This document shows positions 52,970 through 64,000 of a stretch of DNA of 64,000 nt, in pieces; the stretch's first letter is position 1; each line of letters starts with the position of its first letter. The stretch covers positions 19,005,563 through 19,069,562 of the forward strand of contig NC_071348.1 in the NCBI RefSeq assembly GCF_027744825.2, written 5' to 3'. A program made the translations under genes and the position numbers. The DNA is from Synchiropus splendidus (taxonomy: Eukaryota; Chordata; Actinopteri; Syngnathiformes; Callionymidae). Below the pieces are notes generated by a model. It saw nothing but the letters and a program-made list of their open reading frames with translations. It was not told where the DNA came from and did no database searches.

Positions 52970-54058
52970 ACAGGTTTCATCCAGAGCTTGCTATGTTCTC
53001 CTATGTGGGAAGCTCACTATCCAGCTTATTCTATATGGATCAAAAGGATTCTGAAGGTGGGTTATCCTCTCCAATTCAGCCAGTGCCAACCTCAGTTTAA
53101 TGGCATTCTGAGAATGCGTCAGATCCGGCAAAAAATGTCTTCAGAACGAGGTCAGTGTTTGATTGAGGCATGATTGAGTCAGTTACTCCTCAAAAGTCTC
53201 CTGAAGTGCATGCGTCATGGAGACTGGCTGACGTCCATCGACCTCACGGACGCTTATTGTCACGTGCCAATTTGGCCTGCTCATAAGCGATATCTCCACT
53301 TCGCATTGGACGGCCGACTTTTTCAGTTCCGGAGGCTCCCGTTTGGCTACTCTCTGGCTCAGAGAACCTTCTTTAAGATGGTCGACACAGCCCTACAGTC
53401 CTTGAGGGCAAGGGGCCTCAGGATCTTGTCTTACCTAGACGACTGGTTAATGCTCGCCAGATCGAGGGAAGAGTCGTTAGCTCACACCAGAATGGTGTTG
53501 GACCACGAAAGCCACCTTGGCTTTCCGGTGAACCAAGAAAAGAGTCAACTCCAGCCATCTCAGCTTACAGCTTTTCTTGGTGTACTTCTGAACTCTCATG
53601 AAGAGTGCGCTCGCTTGACAGACGAGAAGATACTTTCTATTTCAAATCTGTCAGCCCAGGTTCTGGCGGTTCGTCTGTGTGTGGTCCCAGCCTAATGGAA
53701 TATGACGCTCCTGGGCATGATGTCAGCAGCCCACTCCGTCATACGCCTGGGTCTCCTGAACATGCGAAGTCGGCAGTCATGGTTCAGCCGGCTCAATCTT
53801 CATCCTGTTTGGGATCAGAGACGGTTGGTGAAAGTGTATCCAAGAGCTTTGAGAGATGTGACTCTGCTTCAAACCTCCATCGCACTTGGATTGTAAGAAC
53901 TCTTCTTTCTGGAGCAGTTCCGAAGGTCGTCACATTAACGTACTGGAACTGTTGGCAGTTTTTGGCCCTTTCTCTCCATCTTAGTGGGAACCACGTTATG
54001 GTGAGATCAGACAGCTCCACCACAGTGGCCAATTTCAACCGCCAGGGTGGCGTGAGGT
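52970..54058 (+). pseudogene. DIRS-like reverse transcriptase, plus strand (unit 1)
   Basis: 53174-53695 is a clean 173-codon frame with TSIDLTDAYCHVPIW, RLPFGYSLAQRTF and ILSYLDDWLMLA, so palm Asp residues are all present. The upstream part (GYPLQFSQCQPQFNGI, 53068-53110) is separated by a stop. Downstream, the RNase H part is in other frames (53605-54058). The gene stops at the duplication junction. Confidence 0.85.
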
Positions 54059-54061
54059 GAA
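54059..54061. other. Duplication junction with 3-base filler
   Basis: GAA sits between the end of unit 1 and the start of unit 2; it matches neither outer flank, so it looks like end-joining filler. Confidence 0.55.
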
Positions 54062-57000
54062 GACCTGTGAAGAAGAAGAGAGTCATTTAGGTGCGATGGC
54101 AGGGTTGGGTCTAAGTGACACCGCCGAGTCATTGTCACCAAAAGAGATGCAATCAGGGCAGATGGAAAAAGAACTCAGCTCTCCCACTCTCTTTGGTGAA
54201 GCTAAGGCTATAAGATGAGCTGCCTTGTAAGCTGCTAGCTCCAGGGAGGCCTCATCGAGTGGCTCGAAAGGAGAGTGAATTGAGTACCAGCGGCAGGACC
54301 CAGTAGAGACATAAATGTCTTGAGGTTGGTCTAAGCCTTTTCACTCCTCTCATGAAACGGCTCACTCGACGATGCTCGCCAAAGGGGTGGCCGTCCAGAC
54401 CATTGTGTAGCATGGAATGGGCTGCTACATAAACCCGTAATGTGGTGCAGCTCCGATCTTCGTTAACCAGATGCTGGAGAAAAGAGAGGATTAGAGAAAC
54501 AGGCGCCGATTCTGGGAAGGCTGACTGGGTTCCACACCATTGGGGAAAAAATGTGCAATTAGCATTGTATGCTCTGAGGGTTGGCAGAGCTTAAACGTTC
54601 TGAAGAGTCAATTGGACATCAGGAGGCAAGTGACTAATTCTTAACCCTGGAGAAGCCAAACCGTGAGGGGTCGTCCTATTATTGGCGGAGACCTCAGGGT
54701 TTCTGATGCTTGCAGAAGCGCTGACCTCGATGGAGAGAACTCCCAGGGGCCTTTGATCCCCATCTGACACATGTCCGGATACCAGCTGGAGCTGGGGCTG
54801 TTTTGATTAAGGCAATGAGGAGGAAAGGCATACAGGAATCCTTCTGGCCACCTTGGATGAGCCAGGGCGTCCACTCCCAGTGGAGGGTCATCGGATCTAC
54901 GGAAAGAGAACCAGCGAGGACATTTGTAGTTCTCTCTGCTCGCAAAGAGATCAGCCACTGGGTGGCCGAAAAACTCCAAGATCATATTTGCCGTCTCCTG
55001 AGATAAACTCCATTCAACTGGCAGTGGTCTCCGAGATAATCCATCTGCTGCCACATTGTCTCCACCTGGAACATGCAGAGTCCTCAATGAGGCTAATTCT
55101 ACATCAGCCCAGAGAAAAAATCTTTCTTGCTAGGTTGTGTAACACAGACGACCTCACGCCACCCTGGTGGTTGATATAGGCCACTGTGGTGGAGCTGTCT
55201 GATCTCACCATAACGTGGTTCCCACTTAGATGGAGAGAAAGAGCCACCAACACTTTAAAAACTGCGAACAGTTCCAGCAGGTTAGTGGAACGACTTTTGG
55301 AACTGCTCCAGATCCCAATGACGCATGTTGATCATGGTGGCCTACCCAGCCTGACAGAGATGCATCTGTAAATACTTTTAAAGAAGTGTTTTGACAATGC
55401 AAGGATAAAGTGCGATGGAGGTTTGAAGCAGAGTTCCTAAACCTCACAATTGTCAGAGCTCGTGGAGACACTTTCACCAACCGTCTCTGATCCCGGACAG
55501 GTTGAAGATTGAGCGGTCGGAACCCTGACTGCAGACTACGCATGTTCAGGAGACCCTGGCGGACGACGGAGTGGGCTGCTGACATCATGCCCAGGAGCCT
55601 CATAATCCATAAGGCTGGAACCACACGTTTTCAGAGTTATCAACGTTTTTATTTTTGTCGGACTGAAAACCACATTTTCTTGGGCTGAATACACTTTTTC
55701 TGCTCTATTCAGTCACTGCTTTGGGGGGACACAGAACATTAAAATTTCACCTGCAACTACAGGAAAAACACTCTTTGTTGTATGTTCAACACTTAATCTA
55801 CCTTTCTGAACTGTATTTCAAGGGGTTATCAACTTTTTTTCTTTTTCCTGCTCTGAATCTGAGCTTCTCTCGGGCTGAAAACGCGTTTTCTGCACTGTTC
55901 ACTTACTGCTCGGGGATGCCTCAGAACATGAAAATTCCACCTGAAACTATAGGAAAAAGGGGCGGGGTGAGCCCAGCTGTCCGGATCATAGACGTGCTGA
56001 TCATCGCTGCTCCTCCTGGAGAGACCAGTCGGCTGCTCTCACCTCTGCTCCCTCCAAAAGCGTAAGAAGAAAACTTTGTATCTAAAAGTATGCATCTAAA
56101 CCAAAGTCTAAATTGAATAAAAAATAAGAGCCATTACTTTGGAATCGGGTCTGTTTCTTCTCTGCCCAAAATTAGGGTTTATTACCTGCCAAGTTATCTT
56201 CCGGTTACAGTTAGTGCGAATTTGAGTGGCAGCTCTCCGGCTTCAAAAATGTGTTTTTGTACATACAGCTCTCTAGTGCCTTGCACCTTGGCCAAGTGCG
56301 TGGAGGTGGGGCTCGAACCACTAAGGAGACATGGTCTGCGGATTCTGACGTACTTGGACTACTGGTTGATTCTCACCAGGTCCAAACAAGAGTCATGAGC
56401 GCACACCGGCTTGGTGTTGGAGCACATTGTGTTATTGAGGTTCAGAGTAAACCTCCTGATAAGCGCGCTTATTCTCAGTCAGAGCACGACCTTTCTGGGG
56501 GTCATGCTGGACTCAGTCTCGGGTCAGGCCCGCCTTCCACCGGCCAGCGTTCTCCCCATCACACAGCACACATTGTTTGTTTTGAAGGCCGCCAAAAGGA
56601 GTTACAAATGTCCATGCGCGCGGTGATTGTGGCGTTGCGGAGAGGCAAAACTCAAGTGCTGATGGCTGTCGGAACTGATACCCAGCCTGCTGTGTCGCTC
56701 GACCGAAACCTGGGGGATACTGGAGGGACGAGACCGACAGCTGCTCATCCCGTTGCCACGGACGCTTCAGGCAGGACTTACATCAGAGGTGTCAAATGGA
56801 TGTCGAGATAACACAGGTTTCATCCAGAGCTTGCTATGTTCTCCTATGTGGGAAGCTCACTATCCAGCTTATTCTATATGGATCAAAAGGATTCTGAAGG
56901 TGGGTTATCCTCTCCAATTCAGCCAGTGCCAACCTCAGTTTAATGGCATTCTGAGAATGCGTCAGATCCGGCAAAAAATGTCTTCAGAACGAGGTCAGTG

Positions 57001-57901
57001 TTTGATTGAGGCATGATTGAGTCAGTTACTCCTCAAAAGTCTCCTGAAGTGCATGCGTCATGGAGACTGGCTGACGTCCATCGACCTCACGGACGCTTAT
57101 TGTCACGTGCCAATTTGGCCTGCTCATAAGCGATATCTCCACTTCGCATTGGACGGCCGACTTTTTCAGTTCCGGAGGCTCCCGTTTGGCTACTCTCTGG
57201 CTCAGAGAACCTTCTTTAAGATGGTCGACACAGCCCTACAGTCCTTGAGGGCAAGGGGCCTCAGGATCTTGTCTTACCTAGACGACTGGTTAATGCTCGC
57301 CAGATCGAGGGAAGAGTCGTTAGCTCACACCAGAATGGTGTTGGACCACGAAAGCCACCTTGGCTTTCCGGTGAACCAAGAAAAGAGTCAACTCCAGCCA
57401 TCTCAGCTTACAGCTTTTCTTGGTGTACTTCTGAACTCTCATGAAGAGTGCGCTCGCTTGACAGACGAGAAGATACTTTCTATTTCAAATCTGTCAGCCC
57501 AGGTTCTGGCGGTTCGTCTGTGTGTGGTCCCAGCCTAATGGAATATGACGCTCCTGGGCATGATGTCAGCAGCCCACTCCGTCATACGCCTGGGTCTCCT
57601 GAACATGCGAAGTCGGCAGTCATGGTTCAGCCGGCTCAATCTTCATCCTGTTTGGGATCAGAGACGGTTGGTGAAAGTGTATCCAAGAGCTTTGAGAGAT
57701 GTGACTCTGCTTCAAACCTCCATCGCACTTGGATTGTAAGAACTCTTCTTTCTGGAGCAGTTCCGAAGGTCGTCACATTAACGTACTGGAACTGTTGGCA
57801 GTTTTTGGCCCTTTCTCTCCATCTTAGTGGGAACCACGTTATGGTGAGATCAGACAGCTCCACCACAGTGGCCAATTTCAACCGCCAGGGTGGCGTGAGG
57901 T
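54062..57901. repeat. 3,840-bp tandem duplication, second unit
   Basis: Copy of 50219-54058. Minus-strand DIRS RNase H/RT lies at 54641-55624, satellite at 55625-55955 and plus-strand RT at 56813-57901. At its right end the RT frame runs on into unduplicated DNA (the RNase H at 57963). Confidence 0.95.
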
Positions 57902-58274
57902 CGTCTACGTTACACAACCTAGCCAGAAAGATTTTTTCCCTGAGCTGCTACATTTAGCCTCATTGAGGGCTCTGCATGTGCCAGGTGGAGACAATGTGGC
58001 ACCAGATGGATTATCTCGGAGACCACTGCCAGATGAATGGAGTTTATCTCAGGAGATGTCAAATATGATCTGGGAGTTTTTCGGCCACCCAGTGGCTGAT
58101 GTCTTTGCGAGCAGAGAGAACTTCAAATGTCCTCTCTGGTTCTCTCCCCGTAGATCCGACGACCCTCCACAGGGAGTGGACGCCCTGGCTCATCCAAGGT
58201 GGCCAGAAGGCCTCCTGTATGCCTTTCCTCCTCATTGCCTTCTTCATTTTCTTATGAGGAGAATTCAACTGTAG
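56813..58274 (+). pseudogene. DIRS-like RT and RNase H, plus strand (unit 2 and beyond)
   Basis: Same RT frame as in unit 1 at 57017-57538 (YLDD present). It continues past the duplication edge: 57963-58274 encodes HVPGGDNVAPDGLSRRPLP and PVADVFASRENFKCPLWFS, the RNase H end. This is the most continuous RT-to-RNase H copy in the window, though with several frame breaks. Confidence 0.8.
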
Positions 58275-58674
58275 AGAGTGAGAATGATTCTCGTAGCTCC
58301 AGACAGCCCCAGCTCCAGCTGGTATCCGGAGATGTGTCAGATGCAGATCTTTTTCGATCAGCCCTGATTGCATCTCTTTTGGTGACGATGACTCGGCGGT
58401 ATCACTTACACCCAACCCTGCCTTCGCACCTAAATGTCTCTCTTCTTCTTCGCAGGTCAGCTCCTTTTCAGTAATGGCTTTCTGCACTCCTCCACATTCA
58501 GACGAAGAGCATGAGCGTTTACTCAAAATATGTCCGGTCAGAGAGCTAAAAGCTTAACTGGATCGAGTCCCACCCTTCAGAAAGTCCGACACTCTGTGGG
58601 TGGCTCTCCCTGGTGGAAAAAAGCGGCAGGCACTGTCCCCTCAAAGGTTGTAAAATTGGCTTAGAATTTCCATC

Positions 58675-59076
58675 ATGAAAGCCTATGAGACAGCGGGAAA
58701 ACAGGCACCGGAATCCCTGAGAGCACAGTCGACGAGATGCCTGGAAACATCTGTTGCTGCTTTCAAGGACTTCTTAAAGAAAACTGCCAGGCAGCTTCTT
58801 GGTCATCAATCTCTACTTTTGCTTACCACTATTTGTCTGTTGTGTCTGCATCCTCCTTCCCTCTTGTCTTTCTGTCTTCAGGAGCAGCCAAACCCTGCGA
58901 CCAGTAGGCCCACAGCACTCGCTCTGGGACACCGGTATCTGCTTCATTACAGTGCAGTGGAGTGTGCAGCGTCTCAATATCCACCAGATTCCTGCATAAC
59001 TGTCTATTCATTTGTGAATAAACTCCCTCTTCCTTGCTCAGCTCAGACTAGAACCCTGACTGTTGCTGCTCAGTAA
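58675..59076 (+). pseudogene. DIRS-like tyrosine recombinase C-terminus, copy c
   Basis: Encodes ESLRAQSTRCLETSVAAF, with the conserved Arg box (AQSTR), then TARQLLGHQSLLLLTTICL in a frame shifted relative to copy b. Lies downstream of the RNase H in the expected DIRS order (RT, RNase H, recombinase). Confidence 0.7.
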
Positions 59077-59099
59077 ATGATTTCTCTCCAGGAATGGAG

Positions 59100-60480
59100 G
59101 ATTGTTAATGCCACATTCTATTTCAGCCATATAGTGGCTAAAAGAGGGCAACACAGTTCCTGCTGATCCAGAGTGTAAGTTACACTCCATATATGAGGGG
59201 TTGTTAATGCCACCTTCTATTTCAGCTTACGGTGGCAAAGTTGAGGCGGCAGTCCTGCCACCTGCGGTGTAAAATTACACTCTATGTATGAAGGGATGTT
59301 AATGCTACATCTTCACAACCCATTCATTCATTCATTCAGGCTGGATAGACCCCAGGTGTGGCGGTGGCCTCGGAACTGTCATAGGCCGGTCAAGTTTGAG
59401 GCCCTGGCCATCCGAGATATCGACAGGAGTCTGGGCACTCCTCCATCAGTCATACCAAAGCAACATCGCCGGTGACAATGCAGGCGGTTCAGTGCAGCCA
59501 AACGTGCATCTCATTGATGGCAGTCTGGCAAAGGAGCCAGCTGTGCCAGTCAGACGTCCGGTATGGACGGCCCATGCTTCTCACGTCAGGCCACGTTGCA
59601 AGGCTGGCGGTTAAGCTTTGTGGTCAAGATGACCTCATGGCTGATTCAGAGTTCCGGATGGGTTTCAGATTGCTCACCTGTGCTCCCCCTTAATCCTGGC
59701 TACACTCGGATTACGGTCACTGCAGGATGGAGAAGTTGAACACATCGCCCCCTGGCCCCAGAGTGGCCAAGGACTGCATTGCTTCTTGCACTGTTTGTGT
59801 CAAGCTCTGCTTTTGTGTTTGGATCACTTGTCTCCTTCGGTTCATTCAAAGACAACGTTAATATGCATATTGTTAGATTGTTCTACTATCTCAAATCCAG
59901 CACAGTTATGCAATTATATTCCGGCGGCGCATGTGACCGGAAAGAAGAAAGTGCCACCTCCATCACCGACGTAATGAGAGCCACGCTGATGCCGGGGTTC
60001 GGCCAGGCTGGGATGGAGCCCTCTCAGTGTCCGGAGATCGCAAGGCGGCTCGCCTCTACTTCCGGACCTGCATCGGGGGAAGGGCGGAAGGGAGGTGCAC
60101 AGATCAGAGCAATGGCCAACAGTTTGGCCTATTTGTGCACTCAAGACAACTCTGTCCGGGGGATGAGGTGACCCAGGTGCAGCTGACTGCCAACATCAGA
60201 CCATCCTGTGCTCCAGGGTCCAGTGCGGCTCTCGGAAGAGACAGCGCATGAGGCCTCAAAATGCCTGAGGCTTCATATTCAGCCTGCACAGCAAACCGGA
60301 AAAGAAGTTCTTCAATGGACGTTTTGTTATGTGTCATGGGATTATTTGGGATCACAAATTTGGGGCGCTCTTTTTATGTTGCCGTGTCATCATTTGGTTT
60401 GTTGAAAGTTGGAACCGTGAATAAAACCTGCTGTGTTGATACCTCCTGTAAGTTTTCCTTTCAGCTTTGGCTATCATAGG
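59100..60480 (+). repeat. Recombinase-region tail and module A, plus orientation
   Basis: Mirror image of 47890-49640. 59100-59300 holds the AACAACCCCTCATA-type repeats inverted; 59470-59700 mirrors 49066-49290; 60320-60480 is module A. No intact gene. Confidence 0.65.
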
Positions 60481-62460
60481 GCATGTCTCTTCAACCCACT
60501 TGGGAGAACGAATCAAATGTCTGGACCATCATTGAGCAGTGTCGCCAGGTTCGCGGACAGGCCCCCAGGCTACCAGGCCGGAGGAGAGGTTGAGGCCAAG
60601 GCGCTGGAAGGAGCGAATTCAATACGAATAATAATAAAAAAAAACGCAAATGCGATGCTTCAAGCAATGCTTTTATTTCAAACAAGTTTTCCACACAAAC
60701 AGAAATTTCCTCCGGTCTGCCGACTGCCCCGGGAAAAGCTGCTGTCAAAGATCCCGATGTCCTCCGGTCTCACGCTGAGTCTCCTCCGGTTAAATCCACT
60801 CCTGCGGTGATGTGACAAGTCTCTCCCCTGACTGCGACCAGACCTCAGTCCTGCCTGAAGTTTCCGTGGTCCATATCCAAATTATGAGCGGACCTCCAAT
60901 CCTGGGGCGTCCCCTCAAAGCATGGCTACTTCAAGGCTAGCAGGCAGTCCCCTGCCCCCCCTAAGTGCAGTTCACTATTTGAAATGCTAAAGCACCCGCA
61001 ACACTCAAAGCATATAATGCCAAATGGATGTGGACTGCCGTCTGTTGGGTAAACATCCACTGCTAGTCCAATTCAATCCGGACTATTCCCGGCGCATTTC
61101 TGACACTCCACTGGCACTAGGACCGCACGTGGTCAGGTACGGAGCTTAATTGGTGGAGGGTTTGGAGTTATGGGCCAGCGTTCCCTCTCACTCAGCCGTC
61201 ATGCACGATGCTCGATGCCCTCGCCCCTGGAGCTTGACCTCCCCCCTGAGGAGTGACCATCCCACCCGGCACTGACAGAGCCACCATCGCGCAGTAGAAT
61301 GGTGAATGGTGTCCGCAAACAGCTCATAGCGCTTGAGAACATCATCGCGCTCTTTATGAGCTCCGTGGACTCCACCAGAGATTTTGGAGACACAACAGTC
61401 GCCGCCTGGGGGGAACACCGTATAATTGCCGGGCTGATCATCGCCGCTCCTCTCGGAGAGACCAGTCGACTGCTCTCACCTCTGCCCCCTCCAAAAGCGT
61501 AGGAAGAACTTTTTATCTACAAGTATGCATCTAAACCAAAGTCTAACTTGAAAAATAATAAGATGCATTTCTTTGGTATCGGGTCTGTCTCTTCTCTGCC
61601 CAAAATTAGGGTTTATCAGCCGCCATGTTCTCTTCCGGTTCCAGTGAGTCCAAACTCCGGCTTCTAAACTTTGTTTTTGTTTGACATCGTCTCAGGAGAC
61701 CAAGCAGAATAGTAACGGTCTCTCTGCCTCTTTATCCCTGATGCCAGAACTGTCCCTGGGGAAGTTTCTGGAGCCAAGAAGTTATGTCTTTCCCCAGATT
61801 CACCATAATAAGAAGCACAGGCGTCAAATAACTCTTTCCCGTCTCACAACAGATCCCGGTTCCAGCCAAAAGTCAGGGAAGTTTCAATTCAGCTATTGAC
61901 TCTTCTTATTGCTCAGACACGCCAGTTTCCAGCAGGGGTCGCCACAGGACCGTGAAAGCCACCACTTCAGAGGATCACTCAGTAGGTGCCACTTGCCAGA
62001 CCTGCTCTGTTCTCAGCTCCCTCGTGCGATGTCTGATGTGATGTCTGTCTGTTATTCTGTTCTCTGCAGCCCTCCAATCCTCTCAGAGGCAAGCAGGACA
62101 TCGTCATCTACAGAGTCATCTCTTTCTGAGGATGATTGGGCCAGTCCCTCGGGTCTCCATCTTAGGAGAATTGCAGTGTCAGATCAAGGTACACTGCAAG
62201 TTTGGGGAACCGAATTCCTCTGACGGCTCAGATGACAAAAGCGAGTCTGTTTTTGACAAACCAGACTTGAAGTCACCAGAGGAGAGGGCGCAGAGCACCA
62301 ACGACCCTTTCGTCCTTGACCCGCCCTGGAGGCCAGATCCGCTCCTGTGCTCAGGGCGCCTGTCTCCTCACCTCCACATATGGATTGAGAAAATAAACGG
62401 TCATTGACACGCCCTTCAGCTTCACAGTCAACCCCCAGGTTCTGCGTCACCACATGGACC
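60480..62460 (+). repeat. Mosaic modules A (rest), B, C and D, plus orientation
   Basis: Collinear with 28400-30720 in the same orientation, missing part of B and with the poly-A shortened. The two regions are direct copies about 32 kb apart, diverged by many substitutions and indels. Confidence 0.7.
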
Positions 62461-62463
62461 TGA

Positions 62464-63000
62464 GTGAACTCAGAGAACGAGCGGTCATGTCTGATGGAGG
62501 AGGACCGCGATCTCCTGTCAAAGGAAATAATCGAGCTACTGCCAAAGCGATCCTCCTACACTGGGTTTTACTCCGGGTTCTTTCTGGAACCCAAGAAGAC
62601 AGGAGAGAGGAGACCTGTTGTGGATCTCAGTCTCCTCAACCAATTCATGATCAGACAGCAGTTCCGGACTACCAGCAGATTCCTGCAGTGAATCATAGTG
62701 TGAGAGTGTATGACCTCCATAGATCTTGCAGACGTCTACTTCCACAACACGGTCTCTAGTGTCTAGGGCCTCGTTTTTTCGCTAAGTGCATGGAGGAGTG
62801 GCTCGAACTACGAAGGAGAGAGAGTCTGCCGATTATGACGTACTTGGACTGCTGGTTGATTCTAGCCAGAGTCCAAACGGGAGTCATGAGCGCACACCAG
62901 CTTAGCAGAAGGGGTCTTTCTAGTAGCTGCAGAACAAATTCAATTGCAAATTCAATTTTTATGTTTGTTGGTCTGAAAGCTACAGGTCCCTCGGGCTGAA
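62464..63000 (+). pseudogene. DIRS-like reverse transcriptase fragment, second copy
   Basis: 62464-62691 encodes GFYSGFFLEPKKTGERRPVV and the DLSLLNQFM block. 62700-62745 gives a damaged SIDLADVYFH-like stretch. 62850-62880 reads TYLDCWLILA, again with the second Asp of YLDD replaced. Collinear with 30720-31260. Confidence 0.7.
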
Positions 63001-64000
63001 AACCCATTTTCTGCACTGTTCACTCACTGCTCAGCGAAGCCTCAGAACATGAAAATTTCACCTGCAACTATAGCGAAAAAACTATTTAGAGTATATTCAA
63101 CAGTAAACCTCTGCAAATAGGGCGCTGCGACTGGCCTACAAGCAGTCGAACCGTTCCACATTTTCTTCTTCCAAGCCATGGGATGAGTTTGACGAGTGCC
63201 AGGCGCTGCTATGAGTTGGATCTGTAGACTGTGTTCCCAGACTTGGTTGAGTTCCGTATGGTGGAGTCAGGTTCCTGCTTGATCTTCTCCTGCGCCTCAT
63301 GTCATCCGCCAGTTGACTTCGATACGACGCTCTCTCTCCACCAGAAGCTCAAAAATCATCCCTCTTCACTAACGGCCAGCTGGCGTTGGATGGCGAGACC
63401 ACATACAGATCACGACCGCATGTTGTCTGCCCACAACTGGAAGAAATCTGGACTATTCCCGGCGCGGTTCTGACACTCCACTGGCACTAGGACCGCACTT
63501 GGTCAGGTACGGAGCTTACTGCCACGTGGAGGGTTTGGATTGGCAGTGCGGCGTTCCGGCTCACTCAGTCGTCATGCACAATGCCTGATGCGTTCGCCCC
63601 GGGATCTCGACCTCTCCTCTGAGGAATGACCATCCCAACCACCTCTGACAGAGCCACCATAGCGCAGAGGAATGGTGTTTACGCCGTCGGCAACCAGCTC
63701 ATAGCGCTTGAGAACATCATCGCTCTCTTTATGAGCTCCGTGGACCGGCTCATCCATCGCAGAACCTCTCTCACTCTCCCAGAAATTTTGGAGTTTCAAC
63801 AGTCCGTCAGCCTGGTGCTCTGCTCGTGGCGCCTACTCCACACACAGCCGCTGCCCATGGGGGAACACCGTCGCTGTTCGAAGGGGCAGGGTGACCCTAG
63901 CAATCCAAATCATAGCCGTGCTGATCATCGTTACACCTCTTGGAGAGACCAGTCGGCTGCTCTCACCTCTGCTCACTCTAAAAGCTTAGGAAGAAAACGT
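63000..64000 (+). repeat. Satellite piece, then modules G and C to the window edge
   Basis: 63000-63110 is a single satellite unit part. 63110-63440 matches 32340-32690 and 63440-64000 matches 32690-33250. The five to six satellite units at 31260-32340 are reduced to one here. Confidence 0.65.

Larger units (their letters stand above)
50219..54058. repeat. 3,840-bp tandem duplication, first unit
   Basis: Every frame and every stretch I compared is identical to 54062-57901 at an offset of 3,843 bases. Contents: minus-strand DIRS RNase H/RT (50798-51781), satellite (51782-52110), modules C/D (52120-52420), an RT scrap (52430-52960) and plus-strand RT (52970-54058). Confidence 0.95.

Overview
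The window looks like repeat-rich DNA from a teleost fish nuclear genome. I see no rRNA, tRNA, CRISPR array, bacterial-type operon or recognisable single-copy host gene. Nearly everything that can be explained is mobile-element DNA: two Polinton/Maverick (adintovirus-like) elements facing each other, a truncated endogenous retrovirus (ERV), solo LTRs, a LINE tail, a gypsy element carrying a piggyBac, and a large mosaic of DIRS-like tyrosine-recombinase retrotransposon pieces with an associated satellite. Fish is inferred from this repertoire; the species is unknown.

Bases 1-10620 hold Polinton copy 1. The left edge of the window cuts its DNA polymerase gene, and the rest is strikingly intact. 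The plus strand carries protein-primed DNA polymerase B, packaging ATPase, a basic protein with a hydrophobic tail, and a 256-aa unknown. Convergent to it, the minus strand carries adenain-like protease, major capsid protein, a 145-aa candidate pVI-like protein, penton/minor capsid (one base of homopolymer frameshift), chromodomain integrase, and two uncharacterised genes of 273 and 234 codons with TATA boxes. A 40-bp tandem repeat follows at the outer end. Together these supply integration, replication, packaging, capsid assembly and capsid maturation.

Bases 10620-13960 are a truncated minus-strand ERV: one LTR, an env tail and an integrase. Bases 13970-27055 are Polinton copy 2, inverted relative to copy 1, with all genes in the same relative order but badly decayed by stops, frameshifts, deletions, two solo LTRs and a 460-bp insert. 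It preserves the polymerase N-terminal half that copy 1 lacks here. The two elements form an inverted pair with the ERV between them.

Bases 27300-28030 are the 3' end of a LINE. From 28.2 kb to 64 kb the DNA is a shuffled mosaic of a few modules that recur in both orientations: DIRS-type reverse transcriptase, RNase H and tyrosine recombinase fragments, noncoding modules, and a ~188-bp satellite with a 14-bp perfect palindrome. A gypsy element (43.9-47.9 kb) interrupts it and itself carries a 1,504-bp piggyBac relic with TTAA flanks. A 3,840-bp segment is present twice in tandem (50219-54058 and 54062-57901) with no difference seen, inside a larger inverted DIRS arrangement.
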